Shown here: positions 7,034 to 13,859 of the stretch, one piece after another
Position numbering within the stretch: the first letter of the stretch is position 1
Layout: every line of letters starts with the position of its first letter
Made by a program: the position numbers and the translations under genes
Notes under the pieces: model-generated
Databases searched by the model: none
Told to the model about the DNA's origin: nothing
Seen by the model: the letters and a program-made list of their open reading frames with translations, nothing else
Source: an uncultured Thiotrichaceae bacterium
GTDB lineage: Bacteria > Pseudomonadota > Gammaproteobacteria > Thiotrichales > Thiotrichaceae
NCBI GenBank assembly: GCA_938038645.1
Contig: CALHTA010000199.1
Location: forward strand, 1-15,404
Direction of reading: 5' to 3'
Length of the DNA: 15,404 nt

Positions 7034-7975
7034 TTACTTTTTTGCGGTTATTACTGCGGCTTTGCTTTTGCCCATATAAGGAGCGACGCCTTTATATCGC
7101 TTAAAAAAGGACATTATAAAATCGTTGGCTGACAGGTTTTTGTTAGTTGTACCTAGCTGCTTTACCAAGAAATCTCTAGACCCAGGCCATTGGTGGCCAT
7201 TGTTAAACATCGAACAGCCGATGACTGAAGTGCTGGCTTTCTTACCTTCTGAATATTCAGAACACTTATAAGTTTTATCGCCTTTAATTTGCTGCTTTTT
7301 CCCTTTGATCTCGTACCAGTCTTTTAGGTAGTCGACGCTTTGTTGGTGAGAAGCAAGTTTAAACTTACCGCCGCCTTTATAGGGCGCAGCAGGGTCTTTC
7401 ATACCGTGCATAATTACAACGGGCACTTTATAAGCGGGACGGCAATTATCTTCATTTAAGGACTGAGCAACCATCGCAGCGCCGGCAATCTGTACGGAGT
7501 GATGACAAATTAACTTAGCAACAACTTGAGCACCGTTGGAGAATCCCATGGCGTAGATACGTTTGCTGTCTATGTCGTGACGTTCGGCAACCACAGAGGG
7601 TAATTCTGCGGCGAAGCGATCATCATCAGTAGTTTTATTCTGGCTGCCCATGCCTTTTCCAGCATTCCAGCTCTTCTTGACAGCATTCGGGTAAATCATT
7701 ACAAAACCGTGTTTGTCTGCCCACTTATCTGGTTCGATTAACCAGCGAAAGCCTTTGGCATCTGATTTATATCCATGAAAAGCAATAATGGCGGGACGGT
7801 TAGTTTTGTCTTTTAGTTTTGAAGGAATATAGACGTAATATTCACGCGCTTCTTCTCCAATCATTATTTCTTCTTTGAAGAATTCACCGGCTACAGCTGA
7901 TTGCACGCTGCAAAGTAACAAGAGAAAGGAAAAGAGCTTTGCTAAAAAAGAAGGGGTCCTCATTCGGCACACCAT
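7034..7975 (-). CDS. Secreted alpha/beta-hydrolase, PHB depolymerase/feruloyl esterase-like (LpqC type)
   Basis: 313 residues with a signal peptide (basic start, hydrophobic LFSFLLLLCSV, likely cleavage AVA|GE after residue 29), so it is probably periplasmic or extracellular. The alpha/beta-hydrolase elements are in order: oxyanion region AFHGYKSDAKGF (65-76), nucleophile elbow GFSNG with Ser146, acid Asp194 in HGMKDPAAPY, and His261 in NNGHQWPG. This matches the COG3509 esterase group, which includes poly(3-hydroxybutyrate) depolymerases and feruloyl esterases; the actual ester cannot be told from sequence. Cysteines at 157, 178, 238 and 254 could form disulfides outside the cytoplasm. The start may instead be the ATG at 7963, four codons in, with a GGTG upstream; both give a functional signal peptide. 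It lies 90 bases downstream of the thiolase gene, same strand. Confidence 0.87.
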   Translation of the reverse strand: MVCRMRTPSFLAKLFSFLLLLCSVQSAVAGEFFKEEIMIGEEAREYYVYIPSKLKDKTNRPAIIAFHGYKSDAKGFRWLIEPDKWADKHGFVMIYPNAVKKSWNAGKGMGSQNKTTDDDRFAAELPSVVAERHDIDSKRIYAMGFSNGAQVVAKLICHHSVQIAGAAMVAQSLNEDNCRPAYKVPVVIMHGMKDPAAPYKGGGKFKLASHQQSVDYLKDWYEIKGKKQQIKGDKTYKCSEYSEGKKASTSVIGCSMFNNGHQWPGSRDFLVKQLGTTNKNLSANDFIMSFFKRYKGVAPYMGKSKAAVITAKK

Positions 7976-8065
7976 TGTTATTGTTAGAGGGTAATCTCAC
8001 TTTAAACAATTATTGGCCGAATGAGTATTTTTTAAGGATAAATGGTGAACAATCCGATTGATGGA

Positions 8066-9247
8066 TTACATACGTTCAAATATTGTCGCTATTCCTTGCC
8101 CACCACCAATACACATCGTGACTAACGCATACTGTCCACCGGTACGCTGAAGCTCATGTAACGCTTTTGTAGTAATAAATGCACCTGAGCAACCTACCGG
8201 ATGCCCTAAGGCAATAGCGCCGCCATTGGGGTTAGTTTTTTCCATGTCTAAACCCAAACCCTTTGCCACTGTAAGTGCCTGAGCTGCAAAGGCTTCATTC
8301 GATTCAATAACATCCATTTGCTCTAACGAAAGGCCTGCTTTTTTGAGTGCTAGCTTAGTGGCAGGAATAGGGCCTTCACCCATTATTTCGTTAGAGACGC
8401 CGGCTACCGCGTAGGAGACTATTCTAGCCATTGGCTTGTGACCCGCTTTTTCAGCTACATCAGCGGCCGCCAATACTAGAAACGCAGCGCCATCATTAAT
8501 TCCAGAGGCGTTGCCGGCTGTCACTGTGCCATCTTTTTTGAATGCTGGGCGCATTTTACTTAAGCTTTCAGCGGTCGTACCTGGGCGAACATGCTCATCC
8601 GTATCAAACACGACCTCACTTTTGCGCGTTTTAATTGTGATGGGAACTATCTGTGATTTAAACCGGCCTTCATCAATCGCGGCAGCGGCTCTTCGGTGAG
8701 ACTCTGCGGCGAAGGCGTCTTGCTCTTCACGGCTAATTTCCCATTTCTCGGCAAGGTTTTCAGCGGTGATACCCATGTGGCCCACACCAAAAGGGTCGTT
8801 TAGTGCTGATACCACGAGATCAAGCATTTGTGTGTCACCCAAACGAGCACCCGTACGCATCGCGGGAGACATGTAACCGCCTCGAGACATGACTTCAACA
8901 CCACCACCAATACCGTAGTCACAGTCATCTAACATGATCGACTGAGCGGTAGAAACGATAGCTTGAAGACCTGAGCTACACAGGCGATTCACGCCCATTG
9001 CAACTGACTCTTTAGACAGACCTGCTTGCATTGCCGCAACTCGTGCAACATAGGCGTAACGTGAGTCAGTAGGGATGCAATTACCCACAGTCACGTAGTT
9101 AATTTCTTCAGGGGCAACGTTAGTGCGCGCTACCGCTTCTTTCATGACTTGCCCTGCAAGTTCGTGTGGTTCGATACTGCTTAATGAGCCACCAAAACCA
9201 CCGACAGCGGAACGAACTGCACTTAATACAACGACTTCGCGAGCCAT
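8066..9247 (-). CDS. Acetyl-CoA acetyltransferase / beta-ketothiolase (BktB-like)
   Basis: 393 residues, full length for a biosynthetic-type thiolase. It condenses two acyl-CoAs to a 3-ketoacyl-CoA or runs the reverse thiolytic reaction. The catalytic residues are Cys90 in NRLCSSGLQ, His349 in ALGHPVG and Cys379 in MCIGGGQG. AGNASGINDGAA and ESNEAFAAQA are also present. Overall it resembles Ralstonia BktB closely, including REVVVxSxVR at the start, FDTDEHVR in the middle and ALVTMCIGGGQGIATIFER at the end, so use of acetyl-, propionyl- or longer acyl-CoA is plausible. An oddity is VGCSG after the catalytic His, where most relatives have IGASG. AGGAG (9254-9258) lies 6 bases before the ATG. 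No reductase (PhaB), synthase (PhaC) or dehydrogenase gene is adjacent. Confidence 0.93.
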   Translation of the reverse strand: MAREVVVLSAVRSAVGGFGGSLSSIEPHELAGQVMKEAVARTNVAPEEINYVTVGNCIPTDSRYAYVARVAAMQAGLSKESVAMGVNRLCSSGLQAIVSTAQSIMLDDCDYGIGGGVEVMSRGGYMSPAMRTGARLGDTQMLDLVVSALNDPFGVGHMGITAENLAEKWEISREEQDAFAAESHRRAAAAIDEGRFKSQIVPITIKTRKSEVVFDTDEHVRPGTTAESLSKMRPAFKKDGTVTAGNASGINDGAAFLVLAAADVAEKAGHKPMARIVSYAVAGVSNEIMGEGPIPATKLALKKAGLSLEQMDVIESNEAFAAQALTVAKGLGLDMEKTNPNGGAIALGHPVGCSGAFITTKALHELQRTGGQYALVTMCIGGGQGIATIFERM

Positions 9248-9253
9248 GACTTT

Positions 9254-9258
9254 CTCCT
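9254..9258 (-). promoter_or_regulatory. Ribosome binding site of the thiolase gene
   Basis: AGGAG on the minus strand, 6 bases upstream of the ATG at 9247, fixes the thiolase start. Confidence 0.7.
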
Positions 9259-9365
9259 GAATTTATAAATTGATTAGACGCAGTTTAATTGATTGCTGGA
9301 GAAATAAAAGATTCACCTCCGCGCGTTTACCATTTTTTGACAAAACAATGATGCATAAAAGCTCC

Positions 9366-11195
9366 TTAGCCCTTATGAGAATAATTTTTACACAATAAGC
9401 CTTCGAGTAGCTTCTCGTTTTCTAACCAATCAATACGTTCAGAAGAAGGGTCACTAATTAGCGGGTTTCTAATCCTGTGTTCTTTATAAACCCAGTCGTT
9501 ATAAGCTAATTCCCAATCTGCGGGTGCATCCGTTTTAGCCCAATGTACCAGTGTTTTGATGTGATCGACATAAAGTTCGTCAATCTCATAAACTAACAAC
9601 ATATACAAAATGGCTCGCGCAATATCACCGCGTGAGCGTTTAGGAACGACCCATTCTTCATCACTATCGATCCCGGTAGCGTGGTAAGCCTCAGGGTTTA
9701 AGTGAATTTCTTTAGGCCTCACTACTTTGTCATCGTTAAAATCAAACTGAAAACTGGAGCGGCGTGAGTTCAGAGTCCGGTCCGCAGGGATCCAATTGAG
9801 CGGATTGGTGTCCGCACCAAAACGCACATTCCTAGGTATACGCTGGCTGAGCAAATATTCCTGCAAGAATGAGCGAGGAACAATATGCTCAATAGTATGT
9901 CGTTTCTTTTGCACCAATGTGTCCACGGGGATAGACCCATAAACAGACTTTACCCAACCCCGATCGGTATCAAAGAAAAATGACCAGAAATGCTCCCACT
10001 TATCATTAGACTTGAACTGACGATAACTTCTCCTGGATTGGTAGACCCCCCCAGCTAGCTCAATAAACTTTTGCCTTTCTAATTCGCTTTCGGCGCATTG
10101 ATTAGTCCAAATGCGTTTTGGTTTTTTCAGAGGCTCAATTTTTTGGGACTGATCATCACCGAGTGTGTTGGTTGGTATTATTTCGATACAAACCAAGCCA
10201 TGATCAGATTGTAAATGGTTATCAATCTTGTCGTTTCGAATGTGATGATTAAAGACTTCGTAGTGGCTAACCTCTGCGCTAGCCTCGTTATTGCGAGGAT
10301 TAAGCGCATTTGAAACCAGAATATGGTCTAGCGTATTCGGGTGACCACGGTGTAAATGTGTATAGGGTCGGACCTTAGAGCGAATATTAGGGGCAACGAC
10401 ATAGCTGTCAAATAATTGGTGCTCGTGTAATTCACGCTTGTCTTCCTGCGGCCAATCTTCATCTTCAATGCCGCCAACATCGAAGAGTTTTTGATGTTGA
10501 GTTAAGGCATTGAATGGCGAAGAAGACTCATCGTCATTGACATCACCCATCACAACTATTTGTGGTGTGGCGGGTAATTGTTTTATCACATCGTGGTAGA
10601 GCGCTGTGGCTTCAAGCCCGCGTTGCAACATCGAAAGTACATCACCCCTTGAACGCCTTAACAGCGTATCTTGAAAGCGTGTTTTCCAAGGCGTGTCTTC
10701 AGAGTACTCAAGATCCCGTTCCACTACAGGGCGTTTGGATTTTAAGTGAACGACATAAACCATCACATCACCCAATTCTGGGCTTTCTACTGTCGCGCAA
10801 ACCGGTTCACGGCTGAACTTAAACTCATCGCTCAGTGGGATACTTTCTTTTATTTCATGCGCGACTGCAACGGATTGAACTCGTTTAAAAGGATAGCGAG
10901 AAGCGATTGCAACGACAGGACTTATAAATACTTCGCCGTCTTCAGCATCTGTTTTTGGTGCGTCGGTCGTTGCAAAGTAGGGGTAGCCACTTCGATTGAC
11001 TAATTGCTCTAGTGCATCAACGCTGAATACTTCTTGAAAGCCAACGACATCTGCATCCATTACTGAAAGCTGTTGTTCAACCCAGCGTTGTTTTTTTTTC
11101 CATTGCCTCGATTGATAAGTATTTCTATCGCTGCGTTCATACCAATAGAAGCCTTGTTCTGCGAACTGGTAGAGGTTTATTGTTGCAAGCTTCAT
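9366..11195 (-). CDS. Double nuclease: EEP-family domain fused to an endonuclease I-family domain
   Basis: 609 residues in two parts. Residues 1-340 are an endonuclease/exonuclease/phosphatase (DNase I-like) domain: Asn7 in LATINLY, Glu55 in GFQEVF, His150 in VVHLKSKR, Asp218 and Asn220 in MGDVNDD, Asp290-His291 in LDHILVS, and Asp331-His332 in QSDHGLV. After a linker at about 341-370, residues 370-585 match the endonuclease I family (EndA, NucM, Vvn): Glu436-His437 in HTIEHIVPRSF, NPLNWIPADRTLNSRR (464-479) with Asn476 as the likely third metal ligand, the diagnostic RGDIARAILYM (522-532), and the closing HWAK...DWELAYNDW...RIRNPLI. Both active sites look intact. Unlike secreted EndA relatives there is no signal peptide; the first beta strand begins at residue 2. 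It is therefore probably intracellular, unless exported by a leaderless route. It lies 34 bases downstream of the GGDEF/EAL gene. The ATG is fixed by an in-frame TAA 30 bases upstream with no other start between; the ribosome site is weak. Confidence 0.85.
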   Translation of the reverse strand: MKLATINLYQFAEQGFYWYERSDRNTYQSRQWKKKQRWVEQQLSVMDADVVGFQEVFSVDALEQLVNRSGYPYFATTDAPKTDAEDGEVFISPVVAIASRYPFKRVQSVAVAHEIKESIPLSDEFKFSREPVCATVESPELGDVMVYVVHLKSKRPVVERDLEYSEDTPWKTRFQDTLLRRSRGDVLSMLQRGLEATALYHDVIKQLPATPQIVVMGDVNDDESSSPFNALTQHQKLFDVGGIEDEDWPQEDKRELHEHQLFDSYVVAPNIRSKVRPYTHLHRGHPNTLDHILVSNALNPRNNEASAEVSHYEVFNHHIRNDKIDNHLQSDHGLVCIEIIPTNTLGDDQSQKIEPLKKPKRIWTNQCAESELERQKFIELAGGVYQSRRSYRQFKSNDKWEHFWSFFFDTDRGWVKSVYGSIPVDTLVQKKRHTIEHIVPRSFLQEYLLSQRIPRNVRFGADTNPLNWIPADRTLNSRRSSFQFDFNDDKVVRPKEIHLNPEAYHATGIDSDEEWVVPKRSRGDIARAILYMLLVYEIDELYVDHIKTLVHWAKTDAPADWELAYNDWVYKEHRIRNPLISDPSSERIDWLENEKLLEGLLCKNYSHKG

Positions 11196-11229
11196 TGTAG
11201 TCTGGGTTCTCGCTGGGATTAATTATCGG

Positions 11230-13710
11230 CTAATGTGTTTCGCTGGTAAGCAACTTAGCTGATTTGGAGTTTTGTTTTCGCTGCTGCTGTTGTAATAATA
11301 AGCCAAAGTCGTGCGCAGACACAGGTTTAGAATAAAGATATCCTTGGCCGAAGTCACAACCGCTCTGACGTAATACTTTGCTTTGTTCAATTGTCTCAAT
11401 GCCTTCGGCAATGACTTGGGTATCATATATGTGTGCAATTTTGATAATTTCATCACATAAGGCTTTCATTTTGTCATCATACATAATGTTATTAACAAAT
11501 GAGCGGTCGATTTTCAAAAAGTCACTTTGTATTTCTTGAAGGTAAGCCAATGATGAATAGCCTGTTCCAAAATCATCTAACGCGATTTTGACGCCACCTT
11601 TACGGAAGCCATCTAGTTTTGCTTTAACTGAGTCATCAAGATTTAAAAGCAAACCCTCAGTGATTTCAACAATTAAACAATCGTATGGAAGGCCAAGTTT
11701 GCCCATGTGCTCATACCAATCTAAAACAACACAGCCCTCATCAGCATATTGAGCGGGTGAGGTATTCACACTCATCATAAAATCTGGTTCATACTCTTCA
11801 CGCCACTTCGCCAGCTGTTCGGTAGCGCGATAGAAAATCCAATTTCCAATATGGACAATCATCTTGGTTTCTTCGGCTAATCGAATAATAGAGTCGGCTC
11901 CTAGTAACCCCTGAGTGGGATGATTCCAACGGATTAGACACTCAGCCTTAATTATTTTTCCTGTCTTAAAGCAAACAATCGGCTGATAATAAACTTCGAA
12001 CTCTTCCTTCTCGACCGCTTCACGAAGCTCGTTGATTGTTTTCATCCGAGTTTGGGCAATAACCCGCATTTCCATTGAAAAATACTGAAAACGGTTTCGA
12101 CCAAGTGCTTTGGCCTCATACATTGCTTGATCCGCATTCATCAAGAGAACGTCTTGAGTGCTGCCATCTTTCGGGAAAGTGGTAATACCAATACTTGCTG
12201 TAGCGTGAAAAGATTCCATGCCTATTTCGAACGGCTTTGACAGTGCATTTAAGATGTTTTCCGCTACCTTATTGGCAATGTCAATGTCTTCTATATTGTT
12301 AAGAATCACAGTGAACTCATCACCACCGAGTCTAGAGACAATATCCTGTTTTCTAATACAGCTGCTTAATCGCCTAGCTGCCTCAACCAGCAACAAATCA
12401 CCCGCTTTGTGGCCATGGGTATCGTTTATTATTTTAAAATTATCAAGATCCAAAAACATGAGGATGAATGAGCTGCTCTTTGCAGCGTGGGTTTGTACAG
12501 AGTCTTGAAGGTGATTGTTAAATAAACGGCGGTTGGGTAGTTGGGTTAAGGCATCAATATTAGCCTGTTGCCAAATTAATAATTCGGAAGACTTGTGAGC
12601 GCTGATATCCGTATGAGTACCCACGACACGATTAGCCTTACCTTGATCGTTTACGCTAATAACCATGCCTCTTGACAAGATCCAAACCCATTGGCCCGCA
12701 CGGTTTTTAACACGTTGTTCAATTGAAAAATCACTGGTCTCACCGGCTAGGTGGTTTTTCATCGCTTTGCTTGCATTATGAACATCTTTAGGATGGATGT
12801 GATCGTTCCAAAACTGCATTTTATTAATAAATTCGCCTTCACCGTATCCAAGGTTATCCATAAACTGTTTTGAAAAATACACTTCATCCGTAATTGGGTT
12901 CCAGTCCCAAACGCCATCACCTGAGCCTTCTAAAGCAAATTTCCACCGGGCTTCACTGGCGGTTAACCCTCTCTCAACTTCACGTTTTGACTCATTTAAC
13001 TGATCTTGATAATGGCTGATGTCGAACAGTAGTCGATTGTAAGTTCTTGTGAGGTCCGCAATCTCATCCTGATTTCTATTTTCTAAAACATACTTGGTTG
13101 GCTGGGTAGGGTCTTCCATTGCCAAATTCATTGTTTGTTTTAATTTTATGATGGGGTTTATAACAACAAAAGCGATGCCTACTAAGGCGGCAAGTGTGAC
13201 AAAAATTGAAATTATTGCGATTAAGCCAAGAACATTCCAAATGTAATGGATGACCATATGATGAATCATTGAGGAGTCAACACGTAACACAACCCAGAGT
13301 TTTTCAGCTGAGCCCTTCAATGGGCTCGTGACCTCCATTCTTAAGGAGTCTTCACTTAGCACTGTATTTTTAATACCTTGAGATTCGCTCATAGGATCAA
13401 CTGCTTCACCTGAACGAATCATGCAACCGTTTTCACCACAGATAGAAAAGCCTCTGACCATTTCATGGTTCTGTAAGTGACTAGAAAATTCCTTCGGGTT
13501 TTCAATTTTTCCGCTGCTTAGCAGTGAAGAGTCCAGCGTTTCAATTAGCAAATCGGCATGCATTTCTACCATGTGGATCTGGCTTTCTTTGTACTTAGCC
13601 ACTGAGGGAAATAACACGACAAACTCAACCAATAAAATACTGAATAAGACAATACCTGCTAACTTTCGATTCAAACCTGATTTAATAATCTTGGTAACTT
13701 CGGACATCAT
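11230..13710 (-). CDS. Membrane-bound GGDEF/EAL protein with HAMP and PAS domains (c-di-GMP turnover)
   Basis: 826 residues in this order: membrane segment at about 18-37, periplasmic sensor at 38-152, second membrane segment at about 155-184, HAMP at about 185-237, coiled coil, PAS/PAC at about 254-372 (WKFALEGSGDGVWDWN, ending VVGTHTDIS), GGDEF at about 380-545, EAL at about 555-805. The cyclase signature RLGGDEF (460-466) is intact and is preceded by an allosteric I-site RKQD (453-456). In the phosphodiesterase domain the EAL triad reads Glu590-Cys591-Leu592, but Asn649, Glu682, Asp712-Asp713 in DDFGTGYSSL, Lys733, Glu769 and Gln789 in FGQGYLYSKP all remain. On these residues both activities are possible, the net direction probably depending on the sensors. 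The sensor contains CGENGC (91-96). M1 (13710) and M2 (13707) are adjacent. The gene is divergent from recC and is followed closely by the nuclease gene. Confidence 0.92.
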   Translation of the reverse strand: MMSEVTKIIKSGLNRKLAGIVLFSILLVEFVVLFPSVAKYKESQIHMVEMHADLLIETLDSSLLSSGKIENPKEFSSHLQNHEMVRGFSICGENGCMIRSGEAVDPMSESQGIKNTVLSEDSLRMEVTSPLKGSAEKLWVVLRVDSSMIHHMVIHYIWNVLGLIAIISIFVTLAALVGIAFVVINPIIKLKQTMNLAMEDPTQPTKYVLENRNQDEIADLTRTYNRLLFDISHYQDQLNESKREVERGLTASEARWKFALEGSGDGVWDWNPITDEVYFSKQFMDNLGYGEGEFINKMQFWNDHIHPKDVHNASKAMKNHLAGETSDFSIEQRVKNRAGQWVWILSRGMVISVNDQGKANRVVGTHTDISAHKSSELLIWQQANIDALTQLPNRRLFNNHLQDSVQTHAAKSSSFILMFLDLDNFKIINDTHGHKAGDLLLVEAARRLSSCIRKQDIVSRLGGDEFTVILNNIEDIDIANKVAENILNALSKPFEIGMESFHATASIGITTFPKDGSTQDVLLMNADQAMYEAKALGRNRFQYFSMEMRVIAQTRMKTINELREAVEKEEFEVYYQPIVCFKTGKIIKAECLIRWNHPTQGLLGADSIIRLAEETKMIVHIGNWIFYRATEQLAKWREEYEPDFMMSVNTSPAQYADEGCVVLDWYEHMGKLGLPYDCLIVEITEGLLLNLDDSVKAKLDGFRKGGVKIALDDFGTGYSSLAYLQEIQSDFLKIDRSFVNNIMYDDKMKALCDEIIKIAHIYDTQVIAEGIETIEQSKVLRQSGCDFGQGYLYSKPVSAHDFGLLLQQQQRKQNSKSAKLLTSETH

Positions 13711-13823
13711 TTGTATGACACTCTTGGGAGTAGGGCGGATCTCGGTTAGTCAATCATAATTCTTGAAAATCGACTGTGAGCTGAATCATCAGATGAGCGG
13801 TCAAGTATTGAGCTTAATGCTGA

Positions 13824-13829
13824 TACAAT
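13824..13829 (+). promoter_or_regulatory. Extended -10 promoter element for recC
   Basis: TACAAT is directly preceded by TGA, giving the extended -10 form TGnTACAAT. No good -35 is visible 17 bases upstream, which is usual for extended -10 promoters. Transcription would start about 25 bases before the recC ATG. Confidence 0.45.
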
Positions 13830-13859
13830 AAGACCGCTGGCAACCATTGGGTTTAAAAT

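Noticed and set aside
8050..8067. Inverted repeat AATCC/GGATT after the thiolase as a terminator
   Set aside because: Only a 5-bp stem overlapping the stop codon, with no following T-run.
10562..11003. Two plus-strand frames inside the nuclease gene
   Set aside because: They are antisense to well-conserved EEP-domain coding sequence and the translations look random.
11223..11456. Minus-strand frame of 77 codons near the end of the GGDEF/EAL gene
   Set aside because: It sits out of frame within the EAL coding region and has no independent evidence.
13711..13823. Clear promoter for the GGDEF/EAL gene
   Set aside because: A TATGAT on the minus strand has no acceptable -35 and no TGn extension, so I could not support a call.
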